In this document: piece by piece, positions 42,805 through 54,910 of the stretch
Layout: every line of letters begins with the position of its first letter
Position numbering within the stretch: the first letter of the stretch is position 1
NCBI GenBank assembly: GCA_033807775.1
Contig: CM066326.1
Span: 86,714,873 to 86,778,872 of the forward strand
Source of the DNA: Saussurea involucrata
Lineage: Eukaryota > Streptophyta > Magnoliopsida > Asterales > Asteraceae
Reading direction: 5' to 3'
Length of the DNA stretch: 64,000 nucleotides
Made by a program: the position numbers and the translations under genes
The notes under the pieces: model-generated
Seen by the model: the letters and a program-made list of their open reading frames with translations, nothing else
The model's database searches: none
Told to the model about the DNA's origin: nothing

Positions 42805-45800
42805 CTACAAAGAACCTTCACTCCAAAAAGGCTTCCATTGGAGTCTATCTCCACCATGTTCACTCATACTCCCTTTTAATCTATAAAAATCCGGTTTACT
42901 CCGAACGGTCCTAAGCGGGCCCGACCTATTGCTTAGACCGATGCTCACCGAACCCCCTGCTATCGCATCAAAACTTGAACCTGAAACAGAGGCAGATCCA
43001 AGATTTTTCTTTTCAGTAGTAGCACAAATAAATAAAGATTATGAAATAAAATCTTATTATAGTTACAAAGTACAATACAAAACTAAGAGCATCTTCAACA
43101 AGAATGTTATATTTTCTCACTCATTCTTCCAAATTTGGAAACTTCTCCATTCTCTCTCATTTTTTTTCTCTATTTTAAAGCATCTCCAATAGCTATAGCT
43201 ATGCTATATTTTCTCTAAAAGAGAGTTTTGAAAGCCAAAATTTCTGGAAAAAATTACATTCAACTCCAACAGCTACTCTATTTTAACAATTCTAACAATA
43301 ACTATATTATTAAAATATTCAATAAATTTAATAAATAACATTTCTCTCACCTAAACGTTTATTTCAATACCTCTTATTGGTGAGAAGTATTAAAATAATA
43401 ATCTCTCTATTTATTTCTCTAAATTTAGAGATTTTTACATTCTCTCCTCTTTTCTGTATTTTTATCATACAAGATGACATAGCTGTTGGAGCAAAAAAAT
43501 TCCTAAAATCCCTCTTTTCTCTATTTTAGCACGGTTGTTGAAGATTGGATAGCATAGTTGTTAGACCAAATTTTCCCAAATCTCTAAAAATTTCTAAAAT
43601 AACATAGCTGTTGGAGATACCGTTAGTGGCACATTATGAATTACAGTTAGGGTTTTTGTGTTCCATTATTATTAACCATTAAGGGGTTGTTTATCAAATT
43701 TTCTATTAAGTCCTGTATGGATAAATTTGTCTATTTGGATAAATTTGTCTGTCTACATAAATAGGTATTGGTGTTTACTTTTTTATCTGAATCAACGATC
43801 TTATTAACATAAATGACTGATTTACCCCTCAATATTAAAATTCAAATTTAAGTTTCGCTACGCCACTATAGTCTCTCACTTTTCGGGTAATGATAGTGGT
43901 ACCACTTTCAAAGGAATAAAAAATCTCTTTGTCCTCAAATTCCATTTCCTATTAATCAAGCATTTTATTTGATTATATATTTATTTAATTCATCCTTTTA
44001 TTCTCATTTTTAATGAAGTGTTGATTTGTCGGCACATGATTGGTGGAAAGCGACACTATGGAGTATATTAGTGGTAGCGTGTGCCACGACATCCTAGGGT
44101 TGGGTTCCGGTGAGAAGTTGAGGTCAATGTGAGAAGCGTGAGAATTGATTATCAACCGTTGGATGAGAAATTGTGCACATTAGGATAAGATGCTCGGATC
44201 AATTCACTTCTAAGCCACAATTCGTGGGAGGGCATTTGATTAAAAGTGATCAACGGTTCAGATCCACTTCTCACGCTCCTCACGTTAACCTCAACTTCTC
44301 ACACGAGGCTATGATCCATTTCTTAGGAAAAGAGAAAGAAGCATTACCGTAAATCGAATGTGCGGCACCTCCGCCGCCGTTCCACCAGCTGCTATCGGAA
44401 GGTGCATGATCGTGATCTCCTTTGAAGTCCGATTCGACGGCGGACGAGTCTCGTTGCGTAGTAGTGTCATCTTTGTCGTTGTATATGAGTTTCAAGGCTT
44501 GGACCACCTCCCCCATGAAGGGTCGATGAGCCACCTCCGGGTGCACACACATGGAAGCGATTGCAGCCACCTTAGCCATGTTGTCAAAGTCGTAGGTTCC
44601 GACCAAGGTTGGGTCGGCTAAGTGGTGCAGACCTTCGGTGGTTGTGAGAAGTGGCCGGGCCCACGTCACGAGGTTTTCTTCACCGGGAGGTTGAGACATG
44701 TCCACCGGTTTTCGACCCGAGAGAAGCTCCAGCAGCACAACCCCGTAACTATAGACGTCGCTTTTGACTAGTAGATGACCTGTCATGGCGTACTCCGGAG
44801 CAACATAACTGCAAATCCAGATTAAATATAATTTGTAAGCAAAACTCAATCAAAATAACAAGTCGAAACGAATAGAGTTTCAAATCATAGAACGGAAAAA
44901 TAAACGTTTGGCACGACATTAGATTGTGACAAGACCCGACCGGACCTGAGTGAGACAAAATTCAAGGAGATGAGACAAGATAGGTAAATTACTAAACTAC
45001 CCATGTCAAATTAAACCCTAAAACGTTCCATAATTTGACATTTACCAGCACAAATTGGGAAAATGCTAATTGGGTAAGAACGTATTCTCTGTCAACACTA
45101 ATCATTGACCAAGTAAGAGTCTTCCCTTAGCTTACCAAGTAAGCATCTTGGTCAGCATCATGGACTGGTAAGAGGGGATTGATAAACATAGGCAATTCTT
45201 CTTCGACCGGGTAAGTGCCTCTTACCCGGTAAAAAGCGGTAAGCAAGTACTAAACAGCCATATAGACTGGTATGAGAACCGGTCCTATAACGGTCCCGGG
45301 CCAGGCCCATTTGGCCATCTCTATTTGCAATCAATACTTGAAAGGATATTATAATTAGTGATAGTTTGTGTACCGATAAGTTGATCTACCAAGAAAATTT
45401 GAGAGAAAAATATACCCGAAAGTTCCCATGACTCGCGTAGAAATATGCCGACTCCCTTCTGTAGCCTCCCTTGCCAACCCAAAATCTGATACCTTGGGGA
45501 TAAAGTCGTCTTCTAGCAAAACATTGCTGGCCTTAAAATCACGGTGAATCACACGAGGGTTAGAATCTTCATGAAGATAAGCCAACCCTCTTGCTGCACC
45601 GAGAGCAATCTTTAACCGTGCATCCCAATCAAGAGGTCCTTTTTGCTTATCCACACCTGAAACACCAACACGTGGGTGAAGAGATCCTTGTAAGATTAAA
45701 ATTAAGGCATCGTTTGGCAAAAATAAGCTAGCTTATTTTTTGAGTAAATGTTGGATGGACATAAGCTAGCTTATAAGTTGACTTATAAACTAGCTTATTT

Positions 45801-48800
45801 TTAGAGTTATTTTTTTTTTGGGAAGGGTGTCATAGGCTATGCCTAGACTAATCCCTTGGCAAATTATGACTGTAAGACATCAGCCCTGATTAAACCTCAG
45901 TGGCCATAATTGTTGTGTATGCCTGGATTAGAACCCTGGGCAGATGGGAAGAGTTATTGTTAATCATATCAGTTTTTATATTATTTTTTAAAATACTAGT
46001 CAATATATATTAGTTATCAATTACTATTATTTTTTAATTATTATTCAATTATTTATTTTTATTCATATTATATGTAATGGTTATTTAAAAATATAAGTTA
46101 ATGTAGATTTTTTTTAAAACTTGTTTTAACAAATTCAAAATTTATACTATATATATAATAATAAATTTTAATTTCTTTTAATTAACCTATTATATTACTT
46201 AATTTTTCTTTACTATGTTGTTTGTATTAATTAACATATTATATTACTATAAATTTGTTTTAATTATATTATGAAATATTGAAATTGATTATTTTTTTAA
46301 GATGTCCTTTTTGGTCATTTAACATTTTACATGCTTATCAGCTAGTTTTTGCCAAACGTGACTTATTCATCAGCTACTTTGCCAAATATAGCCTAAATGA
46401 CTCGGGCCCGTCTGGTGCAATATTGAATAGCTTTCAATTAACTTTGATACTAGCCATGGGTAAAAGACAACCAAAAAACCGCAATGAGAGATAGCATACC
46501 ATGCAAATGAGATTCAACGCTGCCATTTGGAACAAGCTCATAGACTAAGCAGCGTGTGTGTCCTTCGATACATATGCCAATCAGTTTCACAAGGTTACGG
46601 TGATGCAACCGGCTTAACATCTCAACTTCTGCAATAAACTCACGGTCACCATTCTGGTTGCTGTCTCTATTGAGCAATTTCACAGCAACTTGCGCTCCAT
46701 CTTCCATGATCCCATGATAAACGCACCCAAAACCTCCTTCACCCAAGACTCTTCTTAAGCTGAATTTCTCGGTGGCTTTGTCCAGCTCAGCTAGCGTGAA
46801 GGTCTTAACGGAAAGAAAAGAAGTAGGCATGGTGGAAAATATAGATGCTGACATGGAACTTGTTGGATCACTTGATAACATTGCTCCGAGTCCTGCAGCA
46901 CAAACTATTGCAATTAAAAGGTCGTGTTTAATGCAGATTACCTATAATAAAACATGTGTTCACAAACAGAACAAGGTCAGCAGGCAGTGTTCGACTGATC
47001 AGAAAGTACAGAACTTTACAAGCTGGCGATTAATAATGGAAATCTAATTAGAAACCAATTTATGCACTAAAACTATTTTTTAAGTCCTACATTAACTAGT
47101 GAAAACCAACAAAGGTACAGACTTGCCACGTCTCTTGTTAGCATTTTTTAAGTATATCATATTTAGGCGAAGAATCGTGTGAGAAGTTGAGGTTAATGTG
47201 AGAAGCGTGAGAAGTGGATTTGAATTGTTGATCACTTTTAATCAAATGCCCTCCAATTTGTGCCTTAAAAGGGAATTGATCCAGTGCATCTCGGTCAAGG
47301 TTTTAAAAGGCGGAATCGAGCCTCGAGGCGTTTTCCAGTTTGGTACGTGAGGCGTAAGCCTCAAAAAATAAATCAATAAAATTCATAAATCCATAACCCT
47401 TGACCAAAAAAAATATAATTTAATATTTCAATATAAAATAATCAAATTATAAACCCCATAATTCAACATATTATGATATAATATAAAACAGATTTGTAAA
47501 TTACACCTTACACGAATGAAAACAAAAACAAAAAAAACAGAACATGCAGACATGCAGTGATGCAGATTAGAGAACTTACCTCTTGTAGATGAAGCAAAGA
47601 AGCAAAACCAATAGAGAAGTATAGAACTGGAGTCTTGGGGCAAACGATCAACAGGAATGAGGAATCAATTAGCAAAAGAAGAGAAACAATCTTGGTACTT
47701 GTGGGCTTGTGATGGTCGTCCAATTTATAGGGCAGAAGAAGATATGAGATATCAATTAGAATTTAGGAATTAGGAGAAGATATCAATTAGAAGAGAAAGA
47801 GATATCGATTAGAGTCTAGGGAATAGGAAATAACCGTTAGATAGAGAAAAAGACTGAGAAAATATCGATGATGGTTCAGTTTCCATACGAAAAGACTGAG
47901 AAGATATCCACTAATCAATTCTATAGTTAAAAAAATATTTTTTTTTCAAAAAAACAGGGACGGACGCCTCTTGAACGCCCCATCGCCCCTACGCCTCACG
48001 CCCCGCCTCACCATACAAGGCGTACGTTCACACTGCCAGGGCAGAGGCGTACGTTTTGATGCTTTTTTTCATCGAATCGCCCTGAGGCGCGCCTTGAGGC
48101 GCACGCCTCAATCGCCTTTTAAAACCATGATCTCGGTGCATCTCATCCTAACGTGCGTCCATTTCTCATCCAACGGTTGATAACCACTTCTCACCGGAAC
48201 CCAACCCATCATATTTATATACAGCAAAGTAATATCACACACACTTCCTTGAACCCTTGACATCTAAGAAGGTTGGGTTAAAAAAAAACTTACCACATCT
48301 CTTGTTAGTTGACGATGTAAAAACAGGGCCAACGGCATTTGATGAACTACAGATCTTTCTGTAGTTCATGATAACAGAAATTCCCACACAGCAAATAATC
48401 AAGAGTACTACTGCCGACATAGCAATTACAAAAACGGTTCTCCGGTCCATCTTCTGATTTTTGCCAACGAAATCTGCACGTAAAGGGAATTCCTGTGTCC
48501 CAGGACTTCCACTTGGTTCGACCCCAGAGTGATTTCCATATAATTGCGAAGAAGGAAGGCCTAATTGTAAGATCTCATATTTAGAAACCACATGTTTATG
48601 GCGAATGATCGTGTGAGAAGTTGAGGTTAACGTGAGAAGCGTGAAAAGTGGATCTGAACCGTTGATCACTTTTAATCAAATGCCCTCCCATGAATTGCGT
48701 CTTAGAAGGAAATTGATCCGGTGCATCTTGGTGCATCTCATCCTAATGTGCATCCATTTCTCATCCAACGGTTGCTAACCACTTCTCACACTTCTAACGT

Positions 48801-51800
48801 TAACCTCAACTTCTCACCGGAACCCAACCCCGGAAAGAAAAGGTAAAAGAGTTTGCAACGTTACCTGGATATATGATATATACCACATCATAATCTCCAA
48901 AAAGGGTTCTGTTCAAAGAGAGTTTTTTCCGCCAAAATCTCTCATAAGTTAGTGCAGCAGTCACGTTATCAAATCTCTCTCCCAATGGTACCAAGTTTAT
49001 ATCAACGGCTGTTCTTTCCTGATTTTGATCATCGGCACTGGCACCCGTTATAACCACTTGACTTTGTGTTAGATACGTGCCTGATGCTATTTCAATCTCT
49101 AGCTCATTCACAACAGGGAAAACAGCAAACACGGATACTTGTAAAAGAAGTCGAACTTTCATTGGAAAAACACAACCACAAGGTGAACCAATAGGAGTTA
49201 GAGTGAGTGGTTCCAAACAGGTTTGACCACAGCCTGCCAGATATTACAATGAAAGACATTAATATCAAAGTATAAAACCAAAGGTGAACATCAAAAATTA
49301 AACGCAAGAAAATTGTAGGTATATAATGCTGGTCAAAGCTTTTTAACGAGATGTTCCGCATTTTATTAACAACCCAGTCTTTGGTGGCATTTGTTTTTTA
49401 AGAGGTGATGAAGTCTGAAGTCTTATTTCACTTCTGATTGACAAGAGGTGGTGCTGAAATCTGAATCAACAAGACCTTTTCTTTTTTGTAAACGAATAAA
49501 TGTTAATATGTTTAAATTGTCGATTTTACCCATTAAAATATTATAGTATGGAAGTTATGTATAGAACTATACAATTTCACAAATTTATTCATTATCATTA
49601 CAAAATTTAGATCTAAATTACAAAAATAGCATTTATTTAAACGAATAAGGCTAATTGGTTGAGAGATAATAATAATATATTTAAATTATACAGAAAGTCA
49701 GCTAATTATAGTAAATTGACTTTTATTACAATCCAAGTGAATTGTCAGCTAATTATAGTAAATTGACTTTTATTACAATCCAAGTGAATTGATTGAGAGA
49801 AAGGATCTATTAAGATTAATCTGTTGAGAACAATAAAAGGCAAATAAGGGGTTGGTTTACCTCTTACCAGATAAAAGGACGATAAGACATAAGTGACTCT
49901 GAAAACTTGGAAAAAACAAACAGGCTGAACAGCTCTACCTCTTACTGAATTAGACATAAAAGGCTAATAAGAACTTCTAAAAAAATGGTGTCTCAAGCAA
50001 CATCTCTTTTGGTTCAAATTGGGGTTATTTTACAACCATGGTATCTAACATAAGTATTATGAACTTATATTGAAGAGGCTGTAGCTAGCATATCATAAGC
50101 AGCAGGCATTTCTTCATCCTACACCCACTTGGACCTACTCACATATTTATTGAGAAACCTAAGGGGCTGTTTGTTTACCTCTTAATTGTTCCATTAAGAG
50201 GCAACCTCTGAATCGCTAAGAGGTAAATCTTGTTTGCCAAAAAAAAATCTGCCTCTTAATGGTTCCAAAACCCTCTGAATGATTTGTATCTTGGGTCTCC
50301 CTTAACCATTCAGCAGCCTAATTTCATTCTAAACAATTACCAAACAACCATTTGCACTATATCACAAGATCCTCTTAATCATTCTGACCACTTAATCATT
50401 CTGCACCAAACCATTCGGCAACTGGCAAACAGCCCCTAAATTTTGATATTCAACTTGAAGGCACACGGGAAACATTAGTCTATCTTATAGATGAATTAAA
50501 ACAAGGAGCTGCACACGGGGTATTTAAAAGGATGAATAAATAACCCTGAAAACAAAAACAAAGATACAATCTTCATCACCTATGAGAAGAAAAACCCAGC
50601 ATGAGTACAATACCACCCTCAATTTTGTGGGAATTCTAATTTTTTTTATATGGCTGATTAATAAAAAATCATGGTGTCATCCATTTTCATTTAATTCAAA
50701 TATTAAATAAAAATAACCTTGAAGATTGGAAAGAAATGCTTATGAAACCCATTTTACTCTAGTGAGGAAATTTAATTAATATTTATGCTTTCAATTTAAT
50801 TAGTTTTTTTCTTCTCAATTTATTATAACTAGTTTTGGTTTTTCCAGTTCACATGGAATTAAGGATGTTGATTGAGGGAGGTTAAGATGAGGGGAATAGC
50901 CGAATAGCCGTTAGCTATAACTTTAAAGTTGTGTTCTCTAAATATTTTTATGAAGGCTATTAAGGAAAGACAAGAAAAAGTAGGGGGAAAGAGAAAAACT
51001 CTTATCTTCTCGGAGTTTTTAGCTATAAACATGATGAAAAAATGGGTTGTACAAAAAAATTGGAAGATCAATGGATGAACAATTGTTTAATCACTTATAT
51101 TGAAAATATGTTTTTACTAAGGTTGATAACAACGATATCATAGATAACTTTTTTTTAAAAAGTCCGTCCAAGTCACCGTTGAATCTATAAAGGTTAATAT
51201 CATAAATATAATATCGTTATTTTTGTCATTTTCAGACAATTAATATTAATAATATTTTGTTCAGTGCTCCCCCTTATGCAATTCCTGGCTCCGCCCCTGC
51301 CTATGATGAGAGAGTTTTGCTCTTCACTTTTGCAGAATAGTTTATTCTAATAACTAATAAGTTACCAATGAGAAATGGGAATACAAAATTATAATTGTAT
51401 CTAGAATAGTAAACAGAAGATACTTGTATACCTGGTTCAGAGGATGGTGACGGGGAGGCAGCACGAGTTCTCATCCTATGAGGATGACGACGATGATGGT
51501 GGTGGTGATGATGTGGCGGCAAGCCACTATCAGTAGGACCAGCAGCAGGACCTAAACACAAATCTTGATGAGAAAATGCTAAAGCATTGAAATTATAAGT
51601 TACAATGTGGTTATATGCTCGAAAAAGGGTTCAGGTTGATGTGTATCTAATCATCAAAGTAGCCTACCATAAAGCACCATGACATTCTGGGCAAGCTAAA
51701 CCGTTAATAATATAACATGGAGTAGAAATGGCAGTATATTTTACCATTGATCGTTTAATACAATATTACTAAGGCACATCTTTGCAGCCTTGCTATATTA

Positions 51801-54800
51801 TAAAATGTTCAGCTCATACAAATTTATATAAAAAACTTATCGACTTTTAGGTAACGTGAGACGTATCCAATTATCAGGGTGTGTAGACGCACACTGCGGT
51901 ACTCATGAGCTGACGAGCTGTTGCTTTGACAGAATATACTCAAGTCCAAGCATTCAACGCAGGGGCAGATTTACAGTATAACTTGGGGGGGCATTAGAAA
52001 AATAAAAAATAGGAAATTTTTTAAGGTTAAAAACAATTTTTGTAATTTCTACCATAGTTCCCCGCAATGGTTTCTCATATGGGACCCCATCAACCAAAAA
52101 AATATATCTTGAAATCAACCAAAAAACCAAAAAAGTCCCTCAAAAGAGCCAAAAAACTAAGAAATCCCTTGAAATCAACCAAGAATACTTTAAAAATCTC
52201 TCGAAACGGTGGAATTAGGCTAAAAACATATCGGACAACTTTGCGGGCCTTTAATCCATCTTAAAGGTGCCCCCACCACGAAAATATATGCATGATTCAA
52301 GTCGATCCAATTGTGGATAGTATAGACAAGCAGGCTGCTGTTGGTCACACGTCAAAAAGGAAATATACACAAGTTTTTTCTTAAAACCGCAAAAACGAAC
52401 TTTAAGCTATGAACCATCTACAAAAGGAAGTTTTTGAACCAGCAATGTTTATAATTTCATTACTCCCAAAAATTAAGCAGAGTCAGTTTGCAATTCATGA
52501 GAAATGCAGGACACACATGAGCTTGTGTATTGGATAACCATTCTGTTTTTGTTCTTTATTTAGTGGGCTATTTTAGTGATTCTTTTAACCTTTGCCGACA
52601 GTTAGCTCCTCATTTAATCATTACACTACTGGAATTTCCCCCACAGATGCCATGCTGATCTAAGGCTTGTTAGATGTTTGCTATCTGGACTAGATAAATT
52701 CAGACCATGGTTGACATACCCACAGCATAAGCTTGCTTAAAAGGTTTATGGGTTGGCTATTGTAGCAGATAGACTGCCTTGCTTAACAAAGTAGTTGATA
52801 TACTATCGTATTGGCCAATGTGATACGAAATTTCGAATCAACTATCTTTTGGGAAGTATAGGTGTATTTACTGATCAAATTTGTTTCAGGTTAGTGAACC
52901 GCACATTCTCAACATCTAGTATACCTTGGAGCCATTATTGGAAGAAATAAATACCCAAAATATTACCACATAAACCATATTACAATTCGCCAAGCTTACT
53001 TTTTTACACCAGATATCAATGCAAACTTCCTTTTTCACCTTAAAGTTTAACAAAATCCATACAGCCATCAACTTGTGCATAGCATGGTAAACGTTTTGCA
53101 ATAGGTGATTTTGCGTAAACATGCATCTATAGAGCAAGTTAACTAAATGAAAAATATAGAAGGGTTATAGACAGAACAAAGAGTAAGAATAAGCCATTAT
53201 TCGGCCCTACCAATCATAGAAAAAATATCTTATGTTTTTGGGAGAGGTATAAAATTCATACCTTCATCGTGTAAGAAATATTTTTTGTCACCACCAAAGG
53301 TTGGCCTTAGAGGAGACAAATTGATGTGCAGAGAAGGAATCCCAAGAAAGAAAGTTGGTAAACCACTTCTAAAATAAGATTATATAAATCGACAAGCACC
53401 ATTAATGTTATAATCATCTTAACTACAATTTCTTAAAGAGGGTAAGTCAAGAAGCTCAAAGACATACAACTGAATAACAGAGGCTTCGATCCTTTCTGTT
53501 GAGTACTTAAAACCAGTAAAAAAGAGTCTGTGATAAACAAAGTTGCCATTCTCCATCGTGATAAATGTATATCTTGCTTGACTAATAATCCCCGGATGTC
53601 TTGAAAAATCAAAGTAAAAATGATAAGCCCCTGACTACGCAAAGAGAACCCTGATGTTGCCCCTAAATTGACATGTATCCTGGTGGATAATTTTGTTGTT
53701 AACTTGATGGTAGTCTTTTGGTCTTTTCCAGGGCTCTCTACTTAGGTAGAATATGATGAGATTAAGAGAATCGTCACATAATCACATTTTCCCATTTCCA
53801 CATTTGTAAACAGCATGCATTGTTCAGGTGCTTTTTGCTCGATAAATGCTTGGTACACCTTCGTAAAACGTCTTAAAAAAAATTGGAAATCAAAGTATTT
53901 AATAATATGAGGCAATTAAAGTTAACTGGTATTCAAAGTTAAGATGCAAATCGGATGCTACACACCCATTTATAAATGGTAATGTTTGTAATCAAGCATA
54001 CATTAATGAAAAAGGGTAGACGCCCCCACCAGACCAGTACCATGGGCATCATTGGGAGGTAATTCGGTGCATACATTAATAAGCAGGAGCAGGTCTGTGG
54101 TTTACATACGTAACAATTATTATTACCACACATTGTCCAAATACTAAACAGTTTTAAGGTAACTTTTAAACTTGCAAATCAAAGATAGTTCTTATGCACT
54201 GTCACAGTAACATCACCATGCAGAAATGGCAAGGTTTGAAACCTCCAAGATTTGTCAGTGCTACACAGAATAAAATACTTCTATACAAGGCGCTTTTCAC
54301 TACTGTTTTGGTGTAATTAGTGCGGCGAATTCAATATATAGCATAGTCTTGACTCACCATTAGTCTGCATTCAAGTTTAATCATAAATATAGTTAAAAAA
54401 ACTCGTAAATTACATTTTGAGGTTTTGAGCTCCAATATCAATGTGATATATGGTAACTAAATGGTATTTCATAAAAAGGACTACATACAGAACACATAGG
54501 TAACACGTTCATATCAGTTTAGCATCTGAAAAACAATAGGTTTAACATAAATGTCAAACCATAGCTTTTTCAGATATCTAGAAAAGAGTGTATGCTCTTA
54601 TATTAAACAGTTTCGACAAAGATGCAACAGTAACAGGTACCATGTGACAGCAAGTAAACCATAATTTTCACTCCTAGGTCATCAATCAAATGTTAGTACA
54701 CACAAACTACCGTATCATGTCGCCAGTTTGTATCAATTAACACTCATTTTTCCTATCCATATTATCATATTATGTACGAATAAAAACCCTAAAATAGTTT

Positions 54801-54910
54801 TCAAAAAATATATATATGCATAAGCCTATAGGTTCCTTACCGTAAGTAACAGCTGTAGAATTGAGAGCAACAAGATGGGAAATAAACAACAGCATCAGAA
54901 TCGCGAGCAT
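42805..54910 (-). CDS. ALE2: ALE2-like receptor-like serine/threonine kinase, 8 exons, intact
   Basis: Exons (minus strand): 54841-54910, 51432-51551, 48865-49233, 48294-48560, 46500-46892, 45416-45656, 44348-44808, 42805-42980. Every junction is GT-AG and in phase, giving 698 aa. Exon 1 is a signal peptide (MLAILMLLFISHLVALNS). Exon 2 adds a His-rich segment (seven H in a row), exon 3 a Cys-containing ectodomain (SPCGCVFPMKV), exon 4 the membrane span (FVIAMSAVVLLIICCVGISV). The kinase has GEGGFG and VAVK (exon 5), VIHRDFKASN and DFG (exon 6), APEYAMTGHL (exon 7), so it is an RD kinase expected to be active. Exon 8 gives the conserved tail (GPLRT, GSMSEHG, stop). The best match from memory is Arabidopsis ALE2, which acts at the plasma membrane in epidermal/cuticle development. 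It is slightly shorter than ALE2. Every intron from 3 to 7 holds repeat DNA. Confidence 0.92.
43083..43622. repeat. MITE-like repeats of the GCATCTCCAATAGC family (intron 7)
   Basis: AGAGCATCTTCAACA at the left, AGCATCTCCAATAGCTATAG in the middle and AGCTGTTGGAGATACC at the right are ends of short AT-rich repeats also seen near 39460 and 56400. Probably two copies side by side; exact borders cannot be set. Confidence 0.45.
44096..44303. mobile_element. MITE, GAGAAGTTGAGG family, copy C (intron 7)
   Basis: AGGGTTGGGTTCCGG, then GAGAAGTTGAGG at the left and its inverted form at the right. It stops about 45 bases from the splice donor of exon 7. If that donor were skipped, the kinase would read into the MITE and stop there. 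No clear target duplication. Confidence 0.7.
45706..46393. mobile_element. Tourist/PIF-Harbinger-like MITE (intron 5)
   Basis: Ends GGCATCGTTTGGCAAA and, inverted, GGCTATATTTGGCAAA, flanked by TAA at 45703-45705 and 46394-46396. Subterminal AAGCTAGCTTAT words. Relative of 1337-2096. A SINE fragment is inserted in it. Confidence 0.75.
45812..45949 (-). mobile_element. 5'-truncated SINE nested in the Tourist-like MITE
   Basis: Matches the box B and 3' half of 6781-6977 on the minus strand and lacks box A. Target duplication AGAGTTATT at 45803-45811 and 45950-45958. Being truncated at insertion, with a duplication, points to target-primed reverse transcription. Confidence 0.8.
47164..48207. mobile_element. 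MITE, GAGAAGTTGAGG family, copy D (intron 4), split by another element
   Basis: Exact 8-bp duplication ATCATATT at 47156-47163 and 48208-48215. The MITE itself is the outer 130 and 80 bases; the rest is the inserted element 47296-48129 and its duplicated target. Confidence 0.85.
47296..48129. mobile_element. hAT-like non-autonomous element with GAGGCG arrays
   Basis: Ends CAAGGTTTTAAAAGGCG and, inverted, CATGGTTTTAAAAGGCG, one mismatch in 17, with exact 8-bp target duplication ATCTCGGT (47288-47295, 48130-48137). GAGGCG, AGGCGT and their complements are packed into the left 65 bp and right 170 bp, in opposite orientation. The centre is AT-rich. It inserted into an older MITE in intron 4 of the ALE2-like gene. 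Confidence 0.88.
48600..48830. mobile_element. MITE, GAGAAGTTGAGG family, copy E (intron 3)
   Basis: Begins GGCGAATGATCGTGTG, ends CCGGAACCCAACCC. It occupies about 230 of the 304 bases of intron 3 (48561-48864) and leaves only some 35-40 bases at each splice site. Confidence 0.8.
49697..49790. repeat. 47-bp tandem duplication (intron 2)
   Basis: Two identical or nearly identical copies of a unit starting GTCAGCTAATTATAGTAAAT, offset by 47 bases. Confidence 0.9.
50163..50436. mobile_element. Tourist-like MITE (intron 2)
   Basis: Ends GGGGCTGTTTGTTTACC and, inverted, GGGGCTGTTTGCCAGT, flanked by TAA at 50160-50162 and 50437-50439. CTCTTAAT and CATTCTG words recur inside. Confidence 0.75.
51955..52285. 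repeat. Dispersed repeat, copy 2 (intron 1)
   Basis: Begins near GCAGGGGCAGATTTAC and shares AAATCAACCAAAAAACC, GGCTAAAAACATATCGGAC, and CTTAAAGGTGCCCCC with 18555-18870. Probably a MITE family with CAGGGGCGGAT-like ends. Confidence 0.5.

Noticed and set aside
45050..45262. Further GGTAAG-rich Tourist-like MITE in ALE2-like intron 6
   Set aside because: Internal words resemble 20952-21219, but no matching ends or TAA duplications could be found, so it is not listed as an element.
47971..48180. Plus-strand frame in a GC-rich patch
   Set aside because: Made of GAGGCG subterminal repeats of a hAT-like element.
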